Assembly (NCBI GenBank): GCA_030407085.1
Contig: CM059587.1
Location: 93,801,001-93,865,000, forward strand
DNA: 64,000 nt
DNA from: Trichopria drosophilae
Lineage: Eukaryota > Arthropoda > Insecta > Hymenoptera > Diapriidae
Direction of reading: 5' to 3'
Shown: positions 24,080 through 36,430 of the stretch, piece after piece
How the letters are laid out: each line of letters starts with the position of its first letter
Position numbering within the stretch: position 1 is the stretch's first letter
Made by a program: the position numbers and the translations under genes
Notes under the pieces: model-generated
What the model saw: the letters and a program-made list of their open reading frames with translations, nothing else
Told to the model about the DNA's origin: nothing
Database searches by the model: none

Positions 24080-27000
24080 GGAGTTTTTCGCTGTTCCAAA
24101 CTGAAACTTACTTGTTTAATGAGAAGAATTAATCAGGACGTCGACTAGTGGAAGCGAATGTAACTTTGTAAGCACTTTATTTGTGAGGGTTATTTTACTT
24201 CATAGTCGCCAGATTGAAATAGTCAAATTTTAATCGAATTGATAAACGACTACTTTTAACAAAGTGCAAGACATTTAATATTTGTCATTAGTATAGTCAA
24301 TATGGAAAATAACAAATTTCATAGTCAAATACTTTTTTAATATTTCAAGCAATAAAAAATGTACTTAATGTATAATAATAATGTTTCCCAATTCCTTCGT
24401 TGTGTATAATTTTTTCAAAAAGGTAAAATGTAGTTCCATTTTATATTAATTATTCTTTTATTTATAACTTGGCCCCCAAATAATTTATAGATTCTGTAGG
24501 AAATCATTTCAACAACTACAAATATGAGTCAATTAAAAAAACAAAGAAAATTATGCAACAGTAATTTAAACGACACATTTTACAAAAATCATTAACCAAC
24601 CTGGAATTTTCAAATTCGCCACACTCAAAAAATTTTGGGCCGTCAAGTTACGCTTTTCCTCCTGAACTATTTCTATTCATAATTCAGAGTTAATTTGACC
24701 ATTCGTAATATACTATGGGGCTTTTGTTCACGGTTCATTTCTTTGTAAAGAGATTTTGCAAAATCCAATGTCACTTTAGAAAGTGTTAAAATCGCGCCTT
24801 TGTGTTAACTTTTGGGATAATGTGCTGGTAATATTACAGCGAGAAAATTGAAATGGAGATAATTTGTTTCATGCTTAAATTAGATTTAATGAGATTTGTT
24901 ACTTTGTAATTATACTATAACTAGGACATAAATGGCCAATTTCTTTCATATGAATTTGTGTACAGATTATTATTGTATGCGAGTATTCTTTCATCGTTTT
25001 ATTATTAACAATCATTTTTTTAAAGTTTTGTAAATGTTGTTTAAAATTAATTAAATTACCTTTGGGCCTTTTGTCAAACCAAAAAGTCAAAGAATATTCT
25101 GAAGAATATAACATTTATGTATATTTTAATACAATAATATACATATATAAAAATGTATTGTATATAATATATATTTAAACAAATATTCAAAAAATAATTA
25201 TATTTTTATTTTCTATGAAGTTTAATTTTATGTTTTTTAAATATTTTATGCCATTCTAACGTTTACTGAAATGTTTAGTTAATATGAAATAGTTATCAAA
25301 ATTCGTATGAAAATAAGTATAAAATTTGTTAAATTGGATATTACACACGGAAATCAATAATAATTACATACTATTTTATAAATAAATACTAATTTAATAT
25401 TTCCAAGAATAGATTTATGTGAACAATGAAATTTTTTTTTTTTTAATTTTTATAAAAATTCAGAATAAATATGTTGTCAATATAAGAAGTACTATTAACT
25501 AGACGCTGATGAGGGAACTACTAACAAAAATGTCGGTTAAAAAAATTATACTTTTAATGTAATACAATGCATTTTAACAAAGCTTTAATGAAAAATGGTA
25601 GATGATGTTAAAGAACACGAAAATTACTGGTATTTTTTCGTTTATTAATTTCCTGTTCAATAAAAAATGTTACTAATTTTGAAAATTAGATTATATAATG
25701 TCGAAATCAAATTTTAATATTATAAAAAAAACAATATCGTGTAATAAAATGTTTGTAAAATACTTATATACTATTTTTAATTTTATAATACTTATTATTT
25801 AAGCCTTGATCGTGGTATAATGTCTTTTGACTAATTTTAGAATTAGTTTAAATATAAAATAAATATTTTTAAAAATTTCATGTACACGACCCTATTATAT
25901 ACTTTGGATCATCTCAATATTAACACTAATGTTTTAAATTAGATAATATTGTGGAAAAAAGTGTTAACAACTTACAAATTTAACGTCGTTATGATGAATT
26001 AACTAAAGGCAGAAAAACGCATTCCGTAAGTTATGTCGAAATTTAAAATCAAAGTCACTATCGAATTGAATTTATTAAATTAACGCACTGAAAACCCCTC
26101 AAACGCCTTAAAAGCTCAACAATTCAAAAACCAGACACCTCAATACCCCCACATGCCCAAATCGGACGCTTCAAAAACTCCAGAACTAATAAGAACTTTC
26201 AAAAACCGAGACATCACAAGCAACGCAATCGTTATGCATCTGACGCATTTCCTTTATTGAATAATTTAATAAAATAAATTATACTTTAGCTTTACAAAAA
26301 AAGTCTCTTTTACTTCAATTAAAAAAAAAAAGAAATGCACGCAAGTAGCTTTTTGTAAGACTCATCAGATTTCTTATGACTAATTTTATTAGTAACAAAA
26401 AATTAAAGAAAAAATATTTATTGGTGTAGTATATAATTATTTGCACTGTGGTAATCAACAAAAGTAACCCCTTTCTTTATTATTGCGATGAAAAACATTC
26501 TTAAATATCGTAAGGAAAAAAAGAAGAGAAAAATAGCAGAAAAAAGAATAGAAGAAAAAAAAGACAAGAACAAGAACAAGAACAAGAACAAGAACAAGAA
26601 CAAGAACAAGAACAAGAACAAGAACAAGAACAAGAACAAGAACAAGAACAAGAACAAGAACAAGAACAAGAACAAGAACAAGAACAAGAACAAGAACAAG
26701 AACAAGAACAAGAACAAGAACAAGAACAAGAACAAGAACAAGAACAAGAACAAGAACAAGAACAAGAACAAGAACAAGAACAAGAACAAGAACAAGAACA
26801 AGAACAAGAACAAGAACAAGAACAAGAACAAGAACAAGAACAAGAACAAGAACAAGAACAAGAACAAGAACAAGAACAAGAACAAGAAAAAAATTAATAA
26901 TATACTTACAATAATTTTAAATCTGTAAAAAAAGTTTTTTCCTCTTCTCTTGTTTTTCCTCTTTTTTTATTTAAGATTTTTATGTACTGTATCTTTTCCT

Positions 27001-27300
27001 AAAGTGAAACTATCGAAATCGCCGCCATAACTAAGAAAGGGGTTTCTTTAATTATTAAGTTTACTCTTTTTTCTCAATTTTACTTTTTTTGAGAAAGGGC
27101 CACTATTTTATTATTGGTTATGAATTGTAAATTTCATTATACTGTGTCAATGAAATACAGATAATAAATAATAAAAGAAAGTATTCAATATAAAAAAATA
27201 TCATCTATACTTGTTATTGATTATTATTAGTTAATAATTATTATGATTTTAAAAAACTGAATTTATATGGTTGTTATTGAAATATATATTGTTTATTTAT
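24080..27300. other. very AT-rich intergenic sequence, no gene seen
   Basis: Apart from the AACAAG tract and a G-poor stretch (26090-26235), it is low-complexity A/T sequence with no element ends recognised. Confidence 0.5.
26564..26888 (+). repeat. pure AACAAG hexanucleotide repeat, about 54 units
   Basis: 325 bp with exact period 6 and no interruption. It generates open frames on both strands (Lys-Asn and Phe-Leu dipeptide repeats) that are artefacts of the repeat, not genes. Confidence 0.97.
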
Positions 27301-29300
27301 ATAGTCCTTCTGAGGAGATAATTCGAATAACAAAATCATCGTTTTAAACAGTTAATTCAGTGTGAGGGGCGTTTTTAAAATCAAGTCACGGTATCCGAAA
27401 TATTTTTCACTCCAAGTTTACGATGGTAGATTCGGGAATAGTCGCAGAATCATTTTGTAACGTGAAGGGAAGAAGCGTCAATTTCAATTTATCACCGTCT
27501 TCCCCCTCGTCTGTTTTTCTCGAAGCTATATCGAATCATTTACGACCGATCAGGTCGGGCAATTTCTCTTTCACCGCGGCATAAAGTCCATGTTAAAAAG
27601 TGAAATTATTTTGTGGGAAATATTTATTGAATTTACTCTTTTTCTGCTTGATTAAAACGACATCAAATTTATGATCCGGATAAAATGATTCCAGCTTTAA
27701 TATACGAATCTATTTATTAAATTGAATTTTTTACTTTCTGATTGAACATTGATTTTGTATTTTTCCAACAACTTAAAAAATTTGTAACTAACTATTTACC
27801 TCAAGTTATGGAGATGCCTTTTTTGGAATATTGATTAATTTTATCCAAACCTTGAGATTCCCATTGATGTTTCATTCAAGCGTAACAGATTTTTTAATTG
27901 ACTCCGTTTAGTTCATCCATGATGACATGTCTTATGAAGTTAAACATCAAATTCAAAGTGTTGAAGTTTATTATATTTAATACAAATATGATGTTTTTTC
28001 TTTAACTGATTTTGAAACAATTTTCTTTTTGTATAAATATAAAAATAGAAAATGCGATCGAGGAATTGTAATATTCACGATTTTATCTATATTTTCGTGT
28101 GGATCATTCCCTTCTGAAAAAGCATGTTATGAAATTCACAACTAATCAAAATTAATTGGTAGGTAAAGAAATTACGCGCCAATATTTAATTTAATACTTA
28201 GTAAATCACATATTTTACATGTAACGCCACATGAAATAAAATTGCTAATTTGACGATTTTTGGAATAAATAATGTTACCGTGTACTATAGGGTTTTATAA
28301 TGTCTACCACATTCATTTCCCTAAATATCAGCAAAGAAATCTGACTATTTTCCAGGATATAACTAAATTTTAATAGTGTCCGAAGCTTTCGTTACTGAAG
28401 TTAATGTTTAAATAAAAATAAAAGTTATCGACTTTTGGGCGTTAAGGGGTTAATCCAATAGGTTATTTTACATTTTCTCACAACCAAAACAACCTTATTG
28501 AGGTTATTAAAAATATATCCCAGAAAATGCAAATAAAAATGCAACAAAGGCGTGGCTTGATTTACTAAATAAATTCTGAACAATTTTTCCAAAATCAGCT
28601 GGAACTGCAGTTACTAAATAAGTAATTCAGTTATAATTTGGATCTTGCTGAACCTACCAAAACGTTCTGGACGAACTTTAACCGTCATTTATTTTTGACA
28701 CTTAACATACTTTCTGATTTTAAGGACGCAGACTGCGAATTCAAAGCCAAATTTGAGAAATTCGTCCGATATGCGAGTTCAAATTTAAAAATAATCAACG
28801 AACGTCAATGACCAGTTTTGTAAATTAAGATTGCACATTGCAAAGTAATTTTATCAAAATGACATACAACAGTAAGTGAACTCTTATTGTCAAATGGAAT
28901 TTCACAAAAACGATGTAAGTTTTCGTGGTTGTTAATCAATCATTTTGAAATTTGCAATTCTCATATCAGTTTTCTAATAAGCTGACTTAAAAACGTACAT
29001 CCATATGTACATTTTTGTGAAATTCTGATTAACAATGCCAGAGTGGTTCGTTTCTTCAGATTATCTGTCGTTAGTCCCAAAAATCTATGGAAACCCGGTT
29101 TCATTGACATCGAATGTTTGGAATGTATAGTGATGTTCGTAATTCTGATTTTAAATCTGTAGTCAACCGTGAATTCAAAAGCGCGTTTGACCAAAATTGC
29201 TCCGTAATTCCATTTTATGCCATAATGGTTAATATAATGAATGGTGATTTTAATAATTTATTGGAAAATATTGATAATTTTCAATTTTAATTTTAATTTT
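27301..29300. other. AT-rich intergenic sequence, no gene seen
   Basis: Unremarkable apart from TTAAGGGGTTAA at 28442-28453, which resembles a piggyBac-type end without a partner. A balanced patch at 27400-27570 may be unique DNA. Confidence 0.4.
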
Positions 29301-29303
29301 TTA

Positions 29304-29564
29304 CACAGCGAGAAAAAAAGGTTAATGGGACTATGAAAAAATGGTAGAAACGATTTGAACGTATGTAAATAGTAGAACTATTAACGTATAAGCTTATAGT
29401 TGTTATTTGAGGTTATCTACGAATGATTTAAGTACCGGGAAATAGTAAATGGAATAATAAAATTGCGACCATTTAGTATAGAAATGGTTAATTTAACTAC
29501 TTTTTGCATTAAAACGTTTTACTATTATAAAATGGTTCCATTAACTACTTTCTTTCTCTCTGTC
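29304..29564. mobile_element. 261-bp MITE, TA-flanked, CACAGCGAG end
   Basis: The left end CACAGCGAGAAA and the inverted right end (TTTCTCTCTGTC) both continue inward with GTTAATGG-type sequence. TA flanks both sides (29302-29303, 29565-29566). It belongs to, or is close to, the CACTGAG family. Confidence 0.65.
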
Positions 29565-29990
29565 TAACGTTCAAAATACGTGTCGCGTTTTACGCATATC
29601 AAACGTCTATATATCAGAAACGTATATTATACGGTTGTTAAACACGTATTATCATTACAATCGAATTGTACACTGATACTATTTTTATCCACAGCTTTCG
29701 TGTAATAAACGTATATTGAACGATAGTTTTTTATAACTGGGATTAATTAAATGGTTCACATTGTTGTTTCGTTTAGTAAACGGGTAATCAAGGTTTAAAA
29801 TATTTTTGGTTTGAAAGTGGTATAGTCTTTAATATACGCCTATTTATTAATTATATAACATCTTTATTAAAGGTATTTTAAACTTGGTACCATATAAACG
29901 ATTTTTTTACGTTTAAAAAAGTTTAAGTTAATCAACACATATTATAATCGTATAATATGACAGTTTACCAATAAACGTTTATATCATATA

Positions 29991-30940
29991 CCCTCAGGAA
30001 AAAAAGTAGTTGAAATGACCATTTTTTTACTATGAATCATTGTGTGAAATGAGGACTAGGCATGGTAATAGTTAAAATAACTATTCTGAAATAGTAAAGT
30101 TTTACTATTGTTTCATGATTTAAAATGCTACTTATCATAATAGATAAATAAACTCCAGTTTTTTAAAATAGTCATTTCAGAAAATTATTATCTTCACTTG
30201 GCGAAATTGTATAAGAAATTGTCATAAAAATACCGAAAGGAGTCAATATTTACTTTTTAAAAATATTTGCAAACTATACTTATATATATCATAGCATATG
30301 AAAAGTCCACTTTTTCCCCTTTATTCTTTGTTTAAGATAAACGAGGAAACACAGAGAAAAACAAAAAAATGAATACTGCGCTAAATTTGTGAATATCACA
30401 CTATAGCCATGCAATGCCATAATACACACAAATTTCAATGTCGTAGAACTAGTCTATAGATACACGTGCGTATATAACATGCATTATGTATTATCATATC
30501 TTGACGCCCGGCGGTCCTTCTTGTGACCAAATAAAAATCCACTTTAATAACGGAAACCACGGTCTCGAAGAAAAAAAGCTGCGAACGCCGCGTCGCCACC
30601 TGGCGGCATCAAAACACACAGGGTGCGGCAGTCTTTACTATGGATTTATAGTTAATACAAACTTTAACTATGAATAATAGTAAATATAAAGATTTACTAC
30701 GAGACATAGTGTGAAATGAGGACCATACTAGATTATAGTCATTTGAAATATATTTGTCATATTTATTTAAATCATTCTACATAGTTGATTTTTTAAACTA
30801 TAAGGAGATAGTTGGCGTAACAAAATTATAGGAAAATCGACTACGAAAGTGGTAAATTTAACTATTGTTCACAGTAGTTTTAACTTTATTTTTCCAACTA
30901 TGTGATATAGTCAATTTAACTATGTGTTTTTTTCTCAGTG
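29991..30940. mobile_element. 950-bp CACTGAG-type MITE, TA-flanked
   Basis: The right end reads TTTTTTTCTCAGTG followed by TA; the left end reads TA then CCCTCAGGAAAAAAAG. Inward of both ends TAGTTRAAWTGAC is shared. An internal direct repeat (GTGTGAAATGAGGAC) occurs at about 30042 and 30709. A GC-rich insert at 30508-30640 contains a CTCF-like word. The open frame at 30486-30677 is not recognised and probably meaningless. Confidence 0.7.
30591..30610 (-). promoter_or_regulatory. CTCF-like motif
   Basis: The minus strand reads GCCGCCAGGTGGCGACG, close to the CTCF core CCASCAGGKGGCGC. It lies inside the MITE at 29991-30940. Binding is untested. Confidence 0.35.
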
Positions 30941-31369
30941 TACGTAAACCATTTTTAAACCAAACTTACGTATCATAAACGTATATAAAACAATATTGTT
31001 TTATTAGGTTGTTGACCAGTTTATATTGTTTAATTTACTATTGAACATGATTTGTCAAGAATTGTTTCCAGTAGTTCGAAATAATTGTCTTCACTCCGAA
31101 TTATTCCTAAAAAGAAGTAGGTTTTTTTGTGGTAATTTTGTGATTTAAGCTTAAGCCATCCAAGCAAACAGATCACCAATCATGTGGAGTGCCTGGGTTA
31201 ATGTACCAAATGCAAAAAAGAAAATATTTTTTATTCATACGGATATATTTTCAATAATTTTATTACTTTCAAACATCATCCAAAGTACATTTTTTGTCAC
31301 AGCACTTTCGCAAATCCGGCTGTAGAAAAACGAACGAGAGTAAGGAGAAGTGCATCAATCCACTTTAAT

Positions 31370-31620
31370 AATTATGACCGACAAGAACACACGTTTATTT
31401 AACGACGCATTGTTTCGAGTCGAAACGACGCACGTAAAAGATCGTGAATCGTCCATTTCCAACGCAACATTAAGGTTGTACTATTACAAAGCAAAAAAGT
31501 CACGAGTATCGCGATTATGGACGTAACAGGAAGCTCGTACCTCGACGATGACATTACAAACGATGCAGGGACATAATACGGGTTAATACATTAGCATTAT
31601 AATGCATGGCAAATATGTAC
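31370..31620. other. unique block, candidate non-coding regulatory DNA
   Basis: Balanced composition with TAATTATGAC, TTTATTTAACGACG and TAACATTAAGG-like cores and a perfect 15-base palindrome (31412-31426). No frame or repeat recognised. Confidence 0.3.
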
Positions 31621-32328
31621 ACACACAAATACACATATATGGTAACCGTTAATTCTGATTGGTCCTGCGTGCGCGGTTGATACATTTCACTAGGTCTAGG
31701 GTTTGTTCGCACATTGCGCCTGTGATGTACAACCCATCACGTCCCTTTTTTGGGCCAGAGCATTGAAAATATGACGACATCACGCTATTTGTCAAGTGAT
31801 GTTTATTAAGTCTATTCAGGGATGTGATTAATCATCCAGTCATCCAAATGTGTCTTCATTAAATCAAGTCCTGTAGTGTCGTACTGATAGTTTATCGTAC
31901 GAATAATTTACGTGTATTAAGGGCAAATTCGATGGTGTGTGTGGAATATAAATGGCATGTACAAGGGAATGATTGTGTTTCTAAAAGCATGTTGGAATAA
32001 GTCACCATCGTGATTTTGCTTTACGCTTTTGACAATTCGATATGGTGTTTTATATCTGCCATCTTTAATAGTTGGAGAGAGTTTTATAAGTAATGTTGGA
32101 CACATTCCAGTAGCTTTCAATTGGTATCGAAAATAAACAATTTAGTAAAAGTAACAAATTTAAAAGTACGAGTTATACACGCGAAAAAAAATTGTTTCTC
32201 TTGCACTACAGATGTCGCCATAGGACCAACGATATAAATGTAATTATTTTACGGCACCCCTAGATGAAATCAAACCATTTATGGGGTAACTATTAGACAA
32301 TTTACATATTTACTATTTTAAAGGTGTA

Positions 32329-32839
32329 CACTGAGAGAAATTTGTTTATTAATAGTTAATGTAAGCTAATTTAAAGGCTCTTACATTAACTGTAAAGTTA
32401 TAACAGTAACTGTTTAGTCAAAATCGACAGGTACTTTTGAGGTGGAAATACCAGAACTTTCCTCCAATATTATTGTATATTTAACATTCAAGGAGCGTTC
32501 GTTAACTGTTAATAAATGTTACATTAAAATTTGTCGTTTCAACCGCGCATGTCGGCAATGCGTCGAAAAATTCCCAGAACATCGAACGACTGCGCGTGTG
32601 TGTTTGTTTACCTGTTTCGGCGAAACTCTAAACGCGTAAATATACAGGTTGCACGTGCGGAATGACCCCAACATTGATATTTAAAATTCTTATATTAACT
32701 ATTAACACAACAAATTTTACCGAATCTGAGATTACGGTAACTTCAGGGTAAAGTACCTTACCATAAGATCAGAATCTAAATTCTGTTAGCTTTACTATGA
32801 AGCTATTACATTAACTGTAAACAAACATTTCTCTCAGTG
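32329..32839. mobile_element. 511-bp CACTGAG-family MITE, reference copy
   Basis: CACTGAGAGAAAT at the left and ATTTCTCTCAGTG at the right, with the inverted similarity continuing into GTTAATGTAA. TA precedes the left end; the right flank is TT. The copies at 40092 and 42248 match it along most of its length, which defines the family. An internal 65-codon frame (32442-32639) has no protein-family signal and is broken in the other copies. Confidence 0.85.
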
Positions 32840-34811
32840 TTGGGGAACTGGATAGTAATGGATATATTTCTACTAGGGAGTCTTTGTAGATGAGAGAAAA
32901 TGCGCATCCATCAATAACGACCATTTCTATCCTAATATATTAAAATTAAACAGAAACTGAATATATTTTCCAACCCAAATCAACGTTAGAGTAATTTTAT
33001 ACTGTATTTGCGGAAGTCCATTTAAATAATAAAATTGATTCGAAATTGGATAAAAAAGGGCAAGAATAAAATTGGAACAACAATTTTACATTCGGCATAT
33101 TTGTGTATTTTAGGTTAGGAATTGTTGCAATTAACTTTCATATTTCGCAATTTTGACATCACTCAATACTAATCGCATAGTAAGTTTTCGTCATGTTGTT
33201 ACCTAATTTCCTTAAACAGTTTTAATCGAGTTCTATCTTATTTTAAATGATATAATGAAATTAAAGAATTCAAATTAAATTCCTTACTAACAGAATAACT
33301 TATTATCAGAGTGAATAAAGGTTCTGAAACTGGATTATAAGGGTAAAATACTAATTCATTTCGTTAACGTGTATAAAGTAACTCACAACGGCGACTAGCG
33401 GCAGAAATAGCAACTACATTACACACACTTTTCGTCAAGTGCCGTATTAGTGGAATGATGTAAAATCGAACTAGTATTTTGCTTAGTGTCGATATAAAAT
33501 TAATCAGTCAACAATTTGCAATAATTAATTGAGAATTACAGAGAATCATGTTGATTTTAATGCGATAGTTTTTGGCGTTATGTCATTGTCAATCTTCTTT
33601 CTCAAATTCTAATAAACCCATGTGTTTTTATTGGACAAAACGAATGAAAAATGAAGTTAAGCAATTATTTTAATTGAATGCCTAATGTAAGAAACAATAA
33701 TTCTATTTTTCACAATACATTTTATAGAACTGCTTGAAGAAAGTAAGGCAACAATAAAATAAATGTCAAATTGATAATAAATTAAGATCATTTCCGAGAC
33801 TGAATTAATCACTTAACCCTAACGCCAATATTAATCACTTGGGTCTCTACTGACATCGTAAGAAATGCATTAAATATATCGGTCACTGTGTTCCACGACA
33901 AGACCTCTGAAATTTAAATATGCACTATACAATCGTTTCCACTCCAAATATATATTTGCCTTTCAATAAGGCGCAATCAAGAGAAGCGTATAGGGGTGGT
34001 TACATTACAGGAAATATGCTCGTATTAATTTATCACAATTTGACGTTTAAGGGGACTATTGTTGTGGCTTAATTAAGGAGGATGTTTAGAAAAGTGAAAT
34101 GTAATCCATTATTCTGTTACAGAAAAATACCAGACATGAATTGGTTTTAGTAAGTTATACTAACTTTATAGATTATTGACTCGAGATGCAAATGTGAATC
34201 GGTATGAACATTTCATTACTTATTATTTACTGGTTTATGTAGTTTTTTTTTGTCACTTTTTACTAAGTGGACGATTAAATGAAAAATACACCTTGTTTAC
34301 GGAAATTAAATATGGAGAACAGGGTAGTTTCATAAAATCGCGCTAGTTGGCGCCTCAATCTAAATAAGGAGTAGCGCAAGGTTTAGTTCCAGTACTGATT
34401 CAATTTACTTTTTGATTTGAGCGCCATCTGGTATTCGAAAAATTAATTTGTATATAAAAATGTATTTATTTACTATGATATTTTTATTTTATTCATCCGT
34501 AAATTACTTCTTAAGGGTGGTAGGTGCGCTCAAAAACAAAAGTTAAATAGTAGCACCGTTTTGTTTATTGATGAAAACCTTGACTCCTAATGAAAAAAAT
34601 GCGATACCTCACTGCACTCTTGCGAGATATCCGATCCGTATTTCATTTATGATGCACTACTTCATTCGTGGATACGGACGCCACCTAGCGCGTCTGTATA
34701 CAATTACACTGTTCATAAAGATAATTAAGGCATATCATATATGTATAATAACTGAATTTATAACTTAATTATCCTCTGCGAATATGGTAAAATTACGAAA
34801 AATCTGAATTA
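32840..34811. other. AT-rich intergenic sequence, no gene seen
   Basis: Contains TTAACCCTAACGCC at 33815, an unpaired piggyBac-like end word, and CTAGCGG/GCGCCATCT words at 33395, 34343 and 34421 described under findings. Confidence 0.4.
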
Positions 34812-35075
34812 CAGTAGTCCTCCCCTTAAGGTTTAAATTTTAGCTTTCAAGATGGCGGCTTCTTCCCTTAAGGTTTACTTTCCCCTGACCCCCACTACCA
34901 GAGTTTTTCGTGCTCGACTGCACGCCGCGCGCCTGCGATTAGTTCACAGGCGGTAACAAAATGTCTGGTGGTGGGAGAGGCCGTGAGGGGAAAAATAAAA
35001 TATAAGGGAAGAAAGTTTTAAACCTTACGGGAAGAATAAACCTTAAGGGGAGTAACCTTAAGGGGAGGACTACTG
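34812..35075. mobile_element. 264-bp pogo/Tigger-like MITE, TA target site
   Basis: The left end CAGTAGTCCTCCCCTTAAGG and its inverse at the right end are perfect. TA lies on both sides (34810-34811 and 35076-35077). A CAGT... terminus plus TA duplication fits the pogo/Tigger branch of Tc1-mariner. Further CCTTAAGG words repeat inside both ends. It carries a YY1-like CAAGATGGCGGC at 34848-34859. No coding frame. Confidence 0.85.
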
Positions 35076-35519
35076 TACTGAAGTAACTGAGCTGTGAAGA
35101 ACCATTTGTTTTTCATTTTACACCAGTATTTTAAAGAAAAGTTGTCAAGTACCAATGTTTTTAAAACCAATATTTTCTAAGTACATATGTGCATCATCTG
35201 CAGGCAATATTTGTTCTGACCGTGATGGGATTCTTCATGAATATTTTCTCATATAAGCGCGAAACATAAGATAAAGACAATAAAAAAACGCTCCTAGCGG
35301 TAGAAACAATAACTACGTTATGAGGAGGGTATATTTACAGATATTTTTTTATTTTGTTCTCGACCTATTTAATTTGTAAAACTTTCTGCAAGTATGATTG
35401 ATATTGCGTACAAACCAAAAATATTTTTAAAAATCTATTTTTAGAAAAGAAAAATTTTAATTGTCCTTTATAGATTCTAAAAATTGCTCATTTAGTTTCC
35501 GATATACTAAAAAAGATTC

Positions 35520-36430
35520 AGGGCGTAAATTCGGTTGCCAACACTATGTGTGAGAAAGATGTCGAGGATGCCTTTGGACCCAATAAAAAATACATTACCG
35601 CAGACACATAACCAACAAAATGGACACTATTTGGAATGCCGAAATGTTTCTTTTTTGGTAAATAGACATTTTTCTCCGTCGGTTTTGACGTTCCATGTGT
35701 GCTTCAAAATGATGCATTCACATACTTAAACCTGCCTACTCCCATTTAAATGGCGTTTTCCCAACACAATATCGGACAGTTTATGGCATTTAAATATCCA
35801 TCAATTTATCTACGTTCGAAGTCGGAGGACATAAAGGATCGACAGCCGAGGGACCCCCATCAAAGGCTCATTTCTAACATCTTGATCGGCAGGGTCGTGC
35901 CGGTTACGTTAGCCAATCAGAGTTCATTCTCGTTGAATTTTCACGCTCTCGAACAAAATCGTAGCGCGAATCGGAGCTTTCCTTTAACGCGGATTCATCC
36001 GTCAACCGGTCCATAACAAATTGACCCAAAAGCGCCCACGGGCGCGAGATCGATTTTAACTGACCGAAATTCGTTTCTCCCTTTGTTATGAGGCCGATTC
36101 GGCGCTAAGGTAATCCTGTATTTTGCTACACGCGGCAATCCATTGTTGACATGTATATATCGCATGGTTATAATGCGAAGCCCCTGCGCTATTATGCCGG
36201 TTACAGCTGCAATAGCAGAACTTTACGTACTCATCAGGTATAACCATTTACCACCGACCGATCGATGGGCTGGATTCCGATTTTCTCGAGAGACTTCGAT
36301 GCGACTCATTATTTCATAAGGCTCGTCAGCATAGGGCTTGTAGGGCGCCGACGACAAGCTATTTTTGCGAAACTGACTGAGGCCGTGTAAATGCATTTTT
36401 CGCTTTTTACACGACTGCTTTATTTATATC
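35520..36430. other. GC-elevated unique block
   Basis: Frames of 64 and 88 codons (35535-35729 and 35750-36016) have no recognisable domain. From 35840 to 36400 the sequence is CpG-rich and repeat-free, so it is a candidate regulatory region. Confidence 0.35.

Noticed and set aside
26418..26928. 146-155 codon open frames on both strands
   Set aside because: They are made entirely by the AACAAG repeat (Lys-Asn or Phe-Leu dipeptides) and are not genes.
30486..30677. 63-codon frame inside a MITE
   Set aside because: No domain, and it lies within a non-coding mobile element.
28442..33830. TTAAGGGGTTAA (28442) and TTAACCCTAACG (33815) as a pair of piggyBac ends
   Set aside because: The two words face away from each other and do not form a proper inverted pair around an element.
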